A stretch of DNA of 64,000 bases from an uncultured Dysgonomonas sp. (lineage in GTDB: Bacteria; Bacteroidota; Bacteroidia; Bacteroidales; Dysgonomonadaceae). The notes beneath the pieces were generated by a model. The model worked only from the letters and a program-made list of their open reading frames with translations. It ran no database searches and was not told where the DNA came from. The stretch's first letter is position 1; each line of letters begins with the position of its first letter. The DNA is taken from the NCBI GenBank assembly GCA_945273835.1, contig CALYPL010000003.1, forward strand, positions 1 through 64,000, given 5' to 3'. Positions 53,547 to 63,963 of the stretch are shown in pieces. The position numbers and the translations under genes were made by a program.

Positions 53547-55190
53547 TTATTTAATTTTGAACTGCCCGATTTGCCTAACTGCGTCGGGAAATGATTCTTT
53601 TGCGATCAGGGCTTTGTTCCGTACTTTGAGCCTGTAGTTATAAACGGTCTGTGCAGAGTAATGTAAAAAGCCTGCTATTTTAACACTATCGTTTATCCCC
53701 AGTCTGACAAGGGCAAAAATGCGCAGCTCGGGGGTGAGCAGCTCACCTTCTTTAGGTATAATATGTTCATCGGGGTTCAAGAGTGAATTGAACTCACTGA
53801 CGAAATTGGGATAGAGGTTGAGAAATACGGTATCAAAATTGCGATAAAATTCTTTCAGTTCGTCATTGATCAGAGAGGTGGAGAGTGTCAGTTTATATAA
53901 TTCATTGACTTGTCCGACTTTTAGTTTACGGTTGGCGGTTTTTCTGAATTCTTCGAGTTTATCGATGTAGGCTGAACACATGTTGAAGAGGTAACCGATA
54001 TATTCTTCTTTCACATGGCTTGCTTCAAAAAGTTGACGGTTCAGCTTGTTCAAATCTTCATTTACTTGTTTGAGGTTCTCGTTAACCGTTTTCAGCGTCC
54101 GTCTGGCAATCGCTAAGGCTTTTAGTTGTTTGTATATGTATATGATCGACACGATTAGAACCAGCAGGAATATGGATATGAGAATGACAAGGAAAACAAG
54201 CCTGTCGTGGGCTGCTTTGGCTTCCTGATCGTATGACCCGTTGATAATAAGTAGCATTTGCGATATCTCTAATGTGCGCAAACGTGCGTTACAAAATATA
54301 GCGTCTTCCATGGCACACATCATATATTTGTACGATCGTTCTATCTCGCCGTCTTTGTAGATTAGTGTAGCCAATTTTCGGAGTGAGATATATTCTTTGA
54401 CCGCTCCTCTTGTATCATCGATTGCCGATATTATCAGATATTTTTTCTCCAACTGTTCTTCGCCCAGATGGTGATAGATGTCTGATATAATATATGCTGT
54501 TATTGCTCGTTGATGAGTATTCATCTCTCTGTTATTATACATATCGAGCATATACTTCAGGGCAGCGTTATAATTACCGTCCATAACCATTTTAGGTCCG
54601 TTAACAAGATGATAGCCTATATCGTCAGGTGAATGGACCGACAGTATGGAGTCTTTGTAGCGGTAGGTAAGTTCTTTATAATATTTCTGATGTTGTTCTG
54701 ATAGTGTATTTTCTGTTAATTGAGTGTAGATGGAATGGTAGAGATGATAATAATAGGCTTGAAAGCCATATTTTTTTATTTTTTGCCTGTTATGATTGAG
54801 CATTTCCAATGAGGTCGAATACATACCTGTCATCGCCAACACTTCAACCATGTTCATTTTTGCCTTCACCACAAGCGAATCATTGTTGATGTTTCGGGCT
54901 AATTCGGCACGACGCAGAGCGACCGCATAAGCTGAATCGAGTTGATAGCTTTTATATGCATCGAAAAGATCGCCCAGAATGTCGCATTTTTTTCTGGATG
55001 AGGGAGTATTCTGAAGCGAGTCTTTTAGTTCAGCTATTGATGCGACTTTTTTATCGATATATTTTTGTTTGTCACGGATTGTTTGATCAAGTACTTTGAT
55101 GAGCGAATCTGTGGTCTGTTCTAAGGTATGACCATAAGCAGAAAAATGAATAAGTATTATCCCGATTATTACAAAAGAAAAGAGCTTCAT
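53547..55190 (-). CDS. SusR-like membrane-anchored regulator (DUF6377-type)
   Basis: Signal peptide, TPR-like helical sensor region, single TM FLVILISIFLLVLIVSIIYIY, coiled coil, C-terminal ELLTPELRIFALVRLGINDSVKIAGFLHYSAQTVYNYRLKVRNKA (HTH). Adjacent to susC/D. Confidence 0.85.
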   Translation of the reverse strand: MKLFSFVIIGIILIHFSAYGHTLEQTTDSLIKVLDQTIRDKQKYIDKKVASIAELKDSLQNTPSSRKKCDILGDLFDAYKSYQLDSAYAVALRRAELARNINNDSLVVKAKMNMVEVLAMTGMYSTSLEMLNHNRQKIKKYGFQAYYYHLYHSIYTQLTENTLSEQHQKYYKELTYRYKDSILSVHSPDDIGYHLVNGPKMVMDGNYNAALKYMLDMYNNREMNTHQRAITAYIISDIYHHLGEEQLEKKYLIISAIDDTRGAVKEYISLRKLATLIYKDGEIERSYKYMMCAMEDAIFCNARLRTLEISQMLLIINGSYDQEAKAAHDRLVFLVILISIFLLVLIVSIIYIYKQLKALAIARRTLKTVNENLKQVNEDLNKLNRQLFEASHVKEEYIGYLFNMCSAYIDKLEEFRKTANRKLKVGQVNELYKLTLSTSLINDELKEFYRNFDTVFLNLYPNFVSEFNSLLNPDEHIIPKEGELLTPELRIFALVRLGINDSVKIAGFLHYSAQTVYNYRLKVRNKALIAKESFPDAVRQIGQFKIK

Positions 55191-55283
55191 GTATGCTAAT
55201 GAAATTGTTGAAGGATAAAAGTTTAGCCTTCCGGAAAACATTTGTCAGTCAGGTATAATGACATATTATCGAACGTTATTTAC

Positions 55284-56573
55284 TTAATGTTTGCTCGTCA
55301 TGATGCCGAGCACAAGCTCGTCGGTCTGCGACATGCCCTCCGACCCTATCTTTGTAAGGTTGCTTATACATTGATCTACGTCATTATCAATGATTCCTTC
55401 TAAGTCGGTAACGCATCGTTGTTCCATAGCCAGCATAGCTGATAATAGTGCGGTTGAAGCTCCGCTTGTTACTTTCATAGAGCAACTCGGTTTCGCTCCG
55501 TCGCAAATCATGCCTGTCAGGTTAGCAATCATGTTTTTGACGGCAAAACAAATCTGCTGATATGATCCACCCATCAGATAAGTTATTCCACAGCTTGATC
55601 CTGTAGCTGCTACAACGCATCCGCATAATGCGGAAAGGCGTCCGAGGCTTTGTTTCATGTATATTACGGTCAGACTACTTAGCATCAAGGCTCTGGCAAG
55701 CTGTTCTTCGGTTTTTACGTTTTCTTCAGCGTAAATCACAACAGGCAATGTGGCTGATATACCCTGATTGCCGCTGCCCGAATTACTCATCACGGGTATC
55801 ATGGCTCCTGCCATACGTGCATCGCATGCTGCTGATGTGTAAGAAAGTATGTCGCTAAAAACATTATTGCCCATTATGCGCCTTTCTTGGCTTCCTAATA
55901 ATGTTTTGCCGAGGCAATGACCGTAACTTCCTTTTAGGGATTGTTCTGCCGCCGATTTATTCATGCGTCCGGCTTCGAGGATAAAACTGATTTCGTCAAT
56001 GGGTGTTTCGGTGGCGAATTCATATACTGTGCGCATGTTCAGCACCGGCTCATCGGTTGCAAGATGGGAATTGCTGCTTACTTGTTTCTGATACTGCACA
56101 TCGTTGTTTTTGGCGATATGTATAAAGGTGGTATGGCTTCCTGCTATTATGGCGCAAGCGGTATCGTCTCCTGCCTGACAGTTGACTTCGATGTAAAGTT
56201 TTTCGTTAATATCTTTTTTCAGATTGATATTAATAACTTTATCTTCAATCATTTTTTTCCCCCGCTCAACATCTGACGGGGTTATGTCTTTGAGTACTTC
56301 GAGATTGTATTCCGATTTTCCGGCTAATGCTCCTAATGCAACGGCTATGGGCAAACCTATCATATTTGTTCCGGGTATGCCTACTCCCATGGCGTTTTTC
56401 AGGATATTGGCACTTAACAAAACATCTATTTTTTGCGGAACACAACCTAATGTTTCTGTTGCTTTGGCAACGCAAAGCGAAACAGCAATTGGTTCGGTAC
56501 ATCCTACCGCAGGAACTACTTCACGTTTAACGAGATTTATAATCTGTTGTCTCTCGTGATTGTCAATACTCAT
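55284..56573 (-). CDS. L-cysteine desulfidase / serine dehydratase alpha-like family (CyuA/UPF0597)
   Basis: VKREVVPAVGCTEPIAVSLCVAKA, GVGIPGTNMIGLPIAVALGALAGKSEYNLEVL, SNSGSGNQGISATLPVV, CDGAKPSCSMKVTSGASTALLSAMLAM. Confidence 0.93.
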   Translation of the reverse strand: MSIDNHERQQIINLVKREVVPAVGCTEPIAVSLCVAKATETLGCVPQKIDVLLSANILKNAMGVGIPGTNMIGLPIAVALGALAGKSEYNLEVLKDITPSDVERGKKMIEDKVININLKKDINEKLYIEVNCQAGDDTACAIIAGSHTTFIHIAKNNDVQYQKQVSSNSHLATDEPVLNMRTVYEFATETPIDEISFILEAGRMNKSAAEQSLKGSYGHCLGKTLLGSQERRIMGNNVFSDILSYTSAACDARMAGAMIPVMSNSGSGNQGISATLPVVIYAEENVKTEEQLARALMLSSLTVIYMKQSLGRLSALCGCVVAATGSSCGITYLMGGSYQQICFAVKNMIANLTGMICDGAKPSCSMKVTSGASTALLSAMLAMEQRCVTDLEGIIDNDVDQCISNLTKIGSEGMSQTDELVLGIMTSKH

Positions 56574-56959
56574 ATATATTCTTTACTTTTATGAACACGA
56601 AGGTACTAAAAATTATTAATTCTTTATTCAGTTAAAATCATCAAATCAACCATTTATTTATTCCATTTTCGTGTGTACAGAGTATACTGTAACAGGTGTC
56701 GGCTTTGCTTATATAAAGTTTCATAGACAGTTATCATATTTCCTCGACACCCCATAGCAATAATTGATAAGACTATTTTTTATATAAATAAATGTAATAA
56801 TGTTAATTTTTATTTTGCAAAAAATAATTAACGGAAAGAAACTGTGATTTTATTTTACTTTTTTTGAAATCAATTATTGATTAATTGTGTTTATTAATCC
56901 GAAGTTATGTGTTATAAATATATCGTCCGTTTTCATTTAATCTATTTTTTATTTCAAAT

Positions 56960-58096
56960 ATGGACCGTTTAAAACTAAGTTTTATAGCTACACTCATATT
57001 TCTGACCACTGCATGCGGCTCGAAAAAAGAGCAGGACAGACAGCTGAAGGCTGTCAGCGTTTACACGACTCAATATGCTAAAGGTTTTAGTGTAACTAAG
57101 TACGCCGACTACACGGAAGTATCGGTTAGAAATCCTTGGGACACGACAAGTGTTTTGCACAAATATATATTGGTGGACAGAAATAATCCTATTCCCGCCA
57201 ACCTGCCTAAGGGTACGGTAATTGAAGTGCCTGTTAAAACAGCTTTGGCATATTCAACCATCCATTGTTCGGCACTGAAGGAGATAGGTAGTTTGGATAT
57301 TATTAACAGCGTTTGCGAATCTAAATACATAAATATTGATGAAATAAAAAAGGGGATAAACGAGGGTAAAATTGTTGATGTGGGTAATGCGAGCAGCCCC
57401 GACATTGAAAAAATAATTATGCTTTCGCCCGAAGTGATTTTCGCCTCTCCGATTATGGGACAAACTTATGGTAATGTTGTAAAGACGCACATCCCTATTA
57501 TAGAAGCTGTAGATTACACAGAGGCATCGCCTCTCGGGCAGGCTGAATGGATTCGGTTTTACGCTTTATTCACCGGTAAGGAGCAGATTGCAGATTCGCT
57601 GTTCAATATTACTGTAAATAAATATAATCGGATTAAAGAAACCATCAGTAAGCATCAGGGAAAGAGACCTACGGTGCTGACTGATATGAAATATATGGAT
57701 AGTTGGAATATGCCGGGCGGAAAAAGCTATATGGCAAATATGTTGTCTGATGCGGGAGCGGATTATATTTGGAGTGACAACGATTCAAAGACTTTCCTGC
57801 CATTGTCGTTCGAAGCGGTTTTGGACAAAGGCGGCAATGCTGATTATTGGCTTATCAAATACTATTCGTCGAAAGATATGACTTACGAAAGCCTGAAAAA
57901 AGATTATCGTCCTTACACTTATTTCAAAGCCTATAAAGATAGACATGTTTTTGCTTGCAATACGTTTAAATCGACTTACTATATTGATCTGCCTATCCAT
58001 CCCGATTATATTCTCAAAGATATGGCGTGCATTTTCTACCCGAACCTTTTCGATGGTTATAAACCGAAATATTTTTCATCGATTAGTGAGCAATGA
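56960..58096 (+). CDS. ABC transporter substrate-binding lipoprotein (BtuF/FhuD-like), orphan
   Basis: Lipobox FLTTACGSKKEQ; PDIEKIIMLSPEVIFASPIMGQTYGNVVKTHIPIIEAVDYTEASPLGQAEWIRFYALFTGKE, typical cluster A-2 binding protein. Confidence 0.88.
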   Translation: MDRLKLSFIATLIFLTTACGSKKEQDRQLKAVSVYTTQYAKGFSVTKYADYTEVSVRNPWDTTSVLHKYILVDRNNPIPANLPKGTVIEVPVKTALAYSTIHCSALKEIGSLDIINSVCESKYINIDEIKKGINEGKIVDVGNASSPDIEKIIMLSPEVIFASPIMGQTYGNVVKTHIPIIEAVDYTEASPLGQAEWIRFYALFTGKEQIADSLFNITVNKYNRIKETISKHQGKRPTVLTDMKYMDSWNMPGGKSYMANMLSDAGADYIWSDNDSKTFLPLSFEAVLDKGGNADYWLIKYYSSKDMTYESLKKDYRPYTYFKAYKDRHVFACNTFKSTYYIDLPIHPDYILKDMACIFYPNLFDGYKPKYFSSISEQ

Positions 58097-58411
58097 TTGC
58101 AACAGTTAATTATGTTTATGTATTGAAACATTTTGTGTCCGCTAAATGTTAATATTATAATATAGTTTAATTAGGTTCTATCGTTCAGACGGGCTAATTC
58201 CAAGTATGTTTTTTAACATTAAATTATTGATCTTTCGATATTTATTATCGTAACCTCTTTGAGTTTTTCTGATATCGTTTTTTGCTTTCTTGCAACAAAG
58301 GTTTACTACTATTAATGTAAGGATTTATTAACCGTTTTTAGCCTCTAATGTAAATCATTGAAAGAATTAAGCAAGTGAAACGAATTCATCATCAACTTAT
58401 AATTTTATCTT

Positions 58412-58636
58412 ATGACTATTAATGATATTGGCAATTATGCAGGAATCATCTGGGGGGCATTGGTGCGTAAAGGGCTTATGTCTATCCAAGAAATCGGTGA
58501 ACAAACCAGATTGACGGAAGATTCAATTTATGCGGCATTAGGATGGCTATCGAGAGAAGGTAAAATTCGGATTAACTACTACTCGGACTTTGTTAGTGTG
58601 GAACTTAAAAATATGAGTACCGAAGTATTTTTTTGA
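58412..58636 (+). CDS. Small winged-helix DNA-binding domain protein (DUF2582-like)
   Basis: INDIGNYAGIIWGALVRKGLMSIQEIGEQTRLTEDSIYAALGWLSREGKIRI. Confidence 0.85.
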   Translation: MTINDIGNYAGIIWGALVRKGLMSIQEIGEQTRLTEDSIYAALGWLSREGKIRINYYSDFVSVELKNMSTEVFF

Positions 58637-58710
58637 AAAAGCATCTTTAAACCGGCTCGCAAAAACCTTAATTCAAATTGTTGGAAGAATGTGTAATATT
58701 TTATTTGAAA

Positions 58711-58747
58711 GAAAGCTGTAAGGACTAACCTGACGGCTTTTTTACCA
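58711..58747 (+). terminator. Probable terminator after the winged-helix gene
   Basis: AAAGC-t-GT ... AC-g-GCTTT followed by TTT. Confidence 0.6.
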
Positions 58748-58987
58748 ATAAAGTTTTTGTAATCAATATATATTAGAAACTGAGCACCTCATTTATTATA
58801 CGCGATCCTCATTCTTGCTATTATAAAATTTTTATTATCTTCGGAAAGAAGAATGAAATAGTAAATATAGAACTAAAATAATCCGTTTTAATCAATTTTA
58901 TCTAACCTAAATGTTCTGTGACATATCTAAGCACGATCTGAAATCTAAATATCAGTAAAAAAATGCTAAATCTGATGCATAATTATA

Positions 58988-58995
58988 TATCTTTG
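58988..58995 (+). promoter_or_regulatory. Putative -7 element of the polysaccharide cluster
   Basis: TATCTTTG matches TAnnTTTG, about 78 bp upstream of rfbA; no clear -33. Confidence 0.5.
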
Positions 58996-59072
58996 CGTTT
59001 TATAAATTAAACTTAAAAACTGGTATTTCTCAAAAAAAATTTTACCGTATTATTTTCATTTAACATCGTAGC

Positions 59073-59963
59073 ATGAAAGGTATAGTATTAGCAGGCGGTT
59101 CCGGAACCCGTTTATATCCAATAACCAAAGGGGTTAGTAAACAATTGCTCCCGATCTTTGATAAGCCCATGATATACTATCCTATATCAGTGTTAATGTT
59201 AGCAGGCATTAGGGACATTCTCATTATATCCACACCTTACGATTTACCTTCATTCAAACGACTTTTAGGAGATGGTTCTGATTATGGTGTTCATTTTGAA
59301 TATGCAGAACAACCCAGCCCGGATGGTTTGGCTCAGGCATTTATCATCGGCGAAAAATTTATAGGCAACGATTCGGTTTGTCTTGTTTTGGGTGATAATA
59401 TATTTTATGGAACAGGCTTCACTTCAATGCTTAAGAATGCCGTTCAGAATGCAGAGAAAGAAAACAAAGCTACAGTTTTCGGATATTGGGTAAGCGACCC
59501 CGAACGCTATGGGGTTGTTGAATTTGATGATAGCAACAATGTGCGCAGCATTGAAGAAAAACCTATTGATCCGAAATCAAATTATGCCGTGGTGGGTTTA
59601 TATTTCTATCCGAACAAAGTTGTCGGAGTGGCAAAATCAATCAAACCGTCTCAGCGTGGCGAACTTGAAATTACCACTGTCAACCAGGAATTTCTTAAAG
59701 ATGAAGAATTAAAAGTAAAACTTCTCGGACGCGGTTTTGCTTGGCTCGATACAGGCACACACGATTCACTTTCAGAAGCCTCAACATTTGTTGAAGTCAT
59801 TGAAAAACGACAAGGATTAAAAATAGCATGTCTTGAAGCTATCGCATTCAAACAAGGATGGATCTCTTCAGAAAAGATACAAGAATTAGCAAAACCGATG
59901 CAAAAAAACCAATACGGCCAATATTTATTGAGAGTTGCTAATGAAACAAAAATAAAAGATTAA
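59073..59963 (+). CDS. rfbA: Glucose-1-phosphate thymidylyltransferase
   Basis: [59 protein letters not shown]. Confidence 0.98.
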   Translation: MKGIVLAGGSGTRLYPITKGVSKQLLPIFDKPMIYYPISVLMLAGIRDILIISTPYDLPSFKRLLGDGSDYGVHFEYAEQPSPDGLAQAFIIGEKFIGNDSVCLVLGDNIFYGTGFTSMLKNAVQNAEKENKATVFGYWVSDPERYGVVEFDDSNNVRSIEEKPIDPKSNYAVVGLYFYPNKVVGVAKSIKPSQRGELEITTVNQEFLKDEELKVKLLGRGFAWLDTGTHDSLSEASTFVEVIEKRQGLKIACLEAIAFKQGWISSEKIQELAKPMQKNQYGQYLLRVANETKIKD

Positions 59964-59971
59964 GTATAAAA

Positions 59972-60544
59972 ATGGAACTCATTAAAACATCTTTAGAGGA
60001 CGCAGTAATCATCCGACCACGACTGTTTGAAGACTCAAGAGGTTATTTCTTTGAATCGTTCAACCAGAAAGAATTCGAAGAAAAAGTATGTCAAACAAAA
60101 TTTGTGCAGGATAATGAAAGTAAATCTTCATACGGTGTCATAAGAGGGTTGCATTTCCAAAAACCGCCATTTGCCCAAAGCAAGTTGGTACGGGTCATAA
60201 AAGGAGCCGTGTTGGATGTCGCAGTCGATATACGTAAGGGTTCGCCCACATTCGGTCAACACGTTGCGGTTGAGTTAACCGAAGAAAACCATTTACAGTT
60301 TTTTATACCCAGAGGATTCGCACATGGCTTTGCGGTATTGAGCGAGACAGCTATTTTCCAGTATAAATGCGACAATTTTTATGCACCTCAGTTCGAAGGC
60401 GCTTTAGCATGGGATGATCCTGATTTAAACATAGATTGGAAAATTCCACCAACTGAAGCTGTCCTTTCAGACAAGGACAAACAGCATTCACAATTAAAAA
60501 ATGCAGAATGGCTGTTTAACATAAATGACAAATTATACCAATAA
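59972..60544 (+). CDS. rfbC: dTDP-4-dehydrorhamnose 3,5-epimerase
   Basis: VIIRPRLFEDSRGYFFESFNQKEF, VIRGLHFQKPPFAQSKLVRVIKGAVLDVAVDIRKGSPTFG, FIPRGFAHGFAVLSE. Confidence 0.97.
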   Translation: MELIKTSLEDAVIIRPRLFEDSRGYFFESFNQKEFEEKVCQTKFVQDNESKSSYGVIRGLHFQKPPFAQSKLVRVIKGAVLDVAVDIRKGSPTFGQHVAVELTEENHLQFFIPRGFAHGFAVLSETAIFQYKCDNFYAPQFEGALAWDDPDLNIDWKIPPTEAVLSDKDKQHSQLKNAEWLFNINDKLYQ

Positions 60545-60552
60545 TTCAGACA

Positions 60553-61611
60553 ATGAGTAAAAATCGTAATATATTAATTACAGGAGGTGCAGGATTTATC
60601 GGTTCTCATGTAGTAAGATTATTTGTAAACAAATATCCGCAGTATAATATTATAAATCTGGATGCTCTGACTTATGCCGGAAATCTGGAAAACCTCAAAG
60701 ACATTGAGAACAAGCCGAACTATACTTTTGTAAAAGCCGACATATGTGATTATGATACGATCGTAAAGATATTCAACGATTACAAAATTGACAGTGTTAT
60801 ACATTTAGCAGCCGAGAGCCATGTGGACAGGAGTATTAAAGACCCGTTCATTTTTGCCAAAACAAATGTATTGGGTACGTTAACTTTGCTGCAAGCCGCC
60901 AAAGAGTACTGGCAGGCTCCATATAAAGATAACCTGTTTTATCACATTTCGACCGACGAGGTTTATGGCACTTTAGAATTCGATGGGACATTTTTTACTG
61001 AAGATCGCAAGTATGAACCGCATAGCCCATATTCGGCAAGCAAAGCAAGTAGCGACCACTTTGTCAGAGCATTTCACGATACATACGGATTACCCATTAT
61101 AATTACAAATTGCAGCAATAATTACGGCCCCTATCAGTTCCCTGAAAAGTTGATCCCACTATTTATAAATAATATCAGGCACAACAAGCCATTGCCTGTT
61201 TACGGTAAAGGCGAAAATGTCAGAGATTGGCTGTTTGTTGAAGATCACGCGCGTGCTATTGACATCATTTTCCATAAAGGAAAGGTTGCCGACACCTATA
61301 ATATAGGCGGGTTTAACGAATGGAAAAATATTGATTTGATAAAAGTCATCATAAAAACAGTAGACCGTTTATTAGGAAAACCCGAAGGCACATCCCTTTC
61401 GTTAATTACCTACGTAACAGATCGCGCAGGGCATGATTTACGCTATGCGATTGATTCAACTAAACTGAAAAACGAGTTAGGTTGGGAACCTTCGCTCCAA
61501 TTTGAAGAAGGTATCGAAAAAACGGTAAAATGGTATCTCGAAAATCAACAGTGGCTTGATAATGTCACTTCCGGCGACTATCAAGTATATTACGAGCGAA
61601 TGTATAAATAA
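60553..61611 (+). CDS. rfbB: dTDP-glucose 4,6-dehydratase
   Basis: ILITGGAGFIGSHVVRLFVNKYPQYNIINLDALTYAGNLENL, HISTDEVYGTL, YSASKASSDHFVRAFHDTYGLPIIITNCSNNYGPYQFPEKLIP. Confidence 0.98.
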   Translation: MSKNRNILITGGAGFIGSHVVRLFVNKYPQYNIINLDALTYAGNLENLKDIENKPNYTFVKADICDYDTIVKIFNDYKIDSVIHLAAESHVDRSIKDPFIFAKTNVLGTLTLLQAAKEYWQAPYKDNLFYHISTDEVYGTLEFDGTFFTEDRKYEPHSPYSASKASSDHFVRAFHDTYGLPIIITNCSNNYGPYQFPEKLIPLFINNIRHNKPLPVYGKGENVRDWLFVEDHARAIDIIFHKGKVADTYNIGGFNEWKNIDLIKVIIKTVDRLLGKPEGTSLSLITYVTDRAGHDLRYAIDSTKLKNELGWEPSLQFEEGIEKTVKWYLENQQWLDNVTSGDYQVYYERMYK

Positions 61612-61627
61612 ATTTTAGAGAATAGAT

Positions 61628-62641
61628 ATGTTTGAAGATAAGGTTTTAATGATTACCGGAGGAACCGGTTCATTCGGTAATGCAGTTTTAGGTAGATTCT
61701 TAAATAGCAATGTAAAAGAAATCAGAATATTTTCTCGTGATGAAAAAAAACAAGACGACATGAGGCACTCTTTACAAAGTCCGAAAGTCAAGTTTTACAT
61801 TGGAGATGTACGTGATAAAAGATCTATTGAAGAAGCTATGGGAGGCGTGGATTATGTATTTCATGCGGCAGCTTTAAAACAAGTTCCTTCATGCGAATTC
61901 TTCCCAATGCAAGCTGTTAAAACAAATGTGCTGGGAACTGAAAACGTGATTGACGCTGCTATTTCTAATGGTGTGAAAAATGTAGTGGTTCTCTCGACCG
62001 ACAAAGCAGCTTATCCGATAAACGCTATGGGAATAAGTAAGGCGATGATGGAAAAAGTTGCAATTGCCAAAGGGAGATCATTGGGTTTAGATGCTAAAAC
62101 AACTATATGTTGTACACGTTATGGAAACGTTATGGCTTCAAGAGGATCAGTAATACCCTTATTTATCGACCAGATCAAGAAGGGTAAAGAGTTAACGGTA
62201 ACCGATCCGAACATGACAAGATTCATGATGACGCTTGAGGATGCTGTTAATCTTGTCATTTTCGCTTGGGAAAACGGTAAGAATGGAGATTTATTTGTAC
62301 AAAAAGCTCCATCTGCGACTATCGAAACTTTAGCCGAAGCACTGATTGATCTATATCATGCCCCAAAACCGATGAAAATAATTGGCACAAGGCATGGCGA
62401 AAAAGTTTATGAAACATTGGTAACAAGAGAAGAGATGGCTAAGTCAATTGATTTAGGTGATTATTACCGTATACCTTGTGATAACCGCGATTTGAATTAT
62501 GACAAATACCTCAATAAAGGAGAAGCTAAGTTTTCTAATTTTGATGACTACCATTCTCATAATACCAAAAGATTGAATAAAGAAGAGATGAAAGAGCTTT
62601 TATTGAAACTTCCATCAATTCGTGAAGACTTAGGCTTGTAA
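61628..62641 (+). CDS. UDP-GlcNAc 4,6-dehydratase/5-epimerase-like (FnlA/CapE/WbjB family)
   Basis: MITGGTGSFGNAVLGRFLNSNVKEIRIFSRDEKKQDDMRHSL, DYVFHAAALKQVPSCEFFPMQAVKTNVLGTENV, STDKAAYPINAMGISKAMMEK. Confidence 0.93.
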   Translation: MFEDKVLMITGGTGSFGNAVLGRFLNSNVKEIRIFSRDEKKQDDMRHSLQSPKVKFYIGDVRDKRSIEEAMGGVDYVFHAAALKQVPSCEFFPMQAVKTNVLGTENVIDAAISNGVKNVVVLSTDKAAYPINAMGISKAMMEKVAIAKGRSLGLDAKTTICCTRYGNVMASRGSVIPLFIDQIKKGKELTVTDPNMTRFMMTLEDAVNLVIFAWENGKNGDLFVQKAPSATIETLAEALIDLYHAPKPMKIIGTRHGEKVYETLVTREEMAKSIDLGDYYRIPCDNRDLNYDKYLNKGEAKFSNFDDYHSHNTKRLNKEEMKELLLKLPSIREDLGL

Positions 62642-62654
62642 TTAGAATAAAAAA

Positions 62655-63089
62655 ATGTCTGAAATCAAGATAATTCAAGGAGAAATCCACGTTGATAACA
62701 GAGGGCAGATCAGTTCTCTGAATCATTTCGATTTACAAGATGTACATCGAACTTATATAATCCATCATCCTGATAAACAAGTAATACGAGGGTGGCATGC
62801 TCATCAATTTGAGAAAAAATGGTTTTACTGCATTAAGGGCAGTTTTGTTCTTGCCTTTGTGAAAATTGATAATTGGGAAAATCCGTCAAAAGACTTAAAA
62901 CCTGAAATTTTTAAGTTAAGTTCAGATAACAGCCAGTTAATATGTCTGCCTGAAGGTTATGCAAATGCAATTAAGGCTCAGGAAGAAGACTCGATATTAT
63001 TAGTTTTCTCAGATAAGACATTGGATGTAGCAATTCATGATTCATGGAGATATGATAGCGGTTTTTGGGTAGATTGGAATAAATTTTAA
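62655..63089 (+). CDS. WxcM-like cupin (sugar epimerase/ketoisomerase-like)
   Basis: DNRGQISSLNHFDLQDVHRTYIIHHPDKQVIRGWHAHQFEKKWFYCIKGSFVLAFVKID; cupin His-x-His and PEGYANAIKA. Confidence 0.88.
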   Translation: MSEIKIIQGEIHVDNRGQISSLNHFDLQDVHRTYIIHHPDKQVIRGWHAHQFEKKWFYCIKGSFVLAFVKIDNWENPSKDLKPEIFKLSSDNSQLICLPEGYANAIKAQEEDSILLVFSDKTLDVAIHDSWRYDSGFWVDWNKF

Positions 63090-63096
63090 TATATAA

Positions 63097-63963
63097 ATGG
63101 CAAAAAAAATCTTAATATTAGGTTCTTCAGGCATGGCAGGTCATGTAATAACTTTGTATTTTCAGGAACAAGGTTATGACGTGACCGCTTACACAACTAA
63201 AGCATTCAAACATTGTAGCAAAAATATAATCGGCAATGCTTTTGATACAAATATATTGAAGGACATTTTGCTTACTGGTAATTATGACGCAGTGATTAAT
63301 TGCATTGGTATATTAAATCAGTTTGCTGAAGATAATCTTGCTAAGGCTGTATATTTAAACGGGTATTTACCGCATTTAATTGCTGATACTTTAAAGGACT
63401 CTGCTACCCGACTTATACATATGAGTACAGATTGTGTGTTTGCGGGAAATAATGGGCCGTACAAAGAAGATTCATTTCCAGATGGTCATAAATTTTATGA
63501 TCGGACAAAAGCCTTAGGCGAAGTTATTGATAATAAGAATTTAACATTTCGTAATTCTATCATCGGCCCTGATCTTAATTGTAATGGAATCGGTCTTTTT
63601 AACTGGTTTATGAAACAAAAAGGGACTATTAAAGGTTATACACAGGCAATATGGACAGGTGTAACAACTCTTACTTTAGCTAAAGCCATGGATCAAGCTT
63701 TAAAAGAGAATCTGACCGGTTTATTCAATTTGGTAAACAATACTTCTATTTCTAAATATGATCTATTGCAACTCTTTAATAAGCATTTCCGAGACAATGC
63801 TCTTGAAATCATCCCTGATGATAATCTGAAACTTGATAAGACGCTTATATGTACAAGAAAAGAAGATTTTTCTTTTGTGGTTCCGAGTTATGAAGCTATG
63901 ATTATAGAAATGAAACAATGGATCATTGATCATAAATCTCTTTATGATTCTTATTATAATTAA
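63097..63963 (+). CDS. RmlD-like SDR sugar-nucleotide reductase (WbvR/FnlB-like)
   Basis: ILILGSSGMAGHVITLYFQEQGYDV, NCIGILN, HMSTDCVFAGNNGPYKEDSFPDGHKFYDRTKALGEV. Confidence 0.88.
   Translation: MAKKILILGSSGMAGHVITLYFQEQGYDVTAYTTKAFKHCSKNIIGNAFDTNILKDILLTGNYDAVINCIGILNQFAEDNLAKAVYLNGYLPHLIADTLKDSATRLIHMSTDCVFAGNNGPYKEDSFPDGHKFYDRTKALGEVIDNKNLTFRNSIIGPDLNCNGIGLFNWFMKQKGTIKGYTQAIWTGVTTLTLAKAMDQALKENLTGLFNLVNNTSISKYDLLQLFNKHFRDNALEIIPDDNLKLDKTLICTRKEDFSFVVPSYEAMIIEMKQWIIDHKSLYDSYYN

Noticed and set aside
56574-56959. Cobalamin riboswitch upstream of the BtuF-like gene
   Set aside because: I looked for the conserved B12-box-like GCCACTG and the GC-rich core and did not see them; only short dyads are present.
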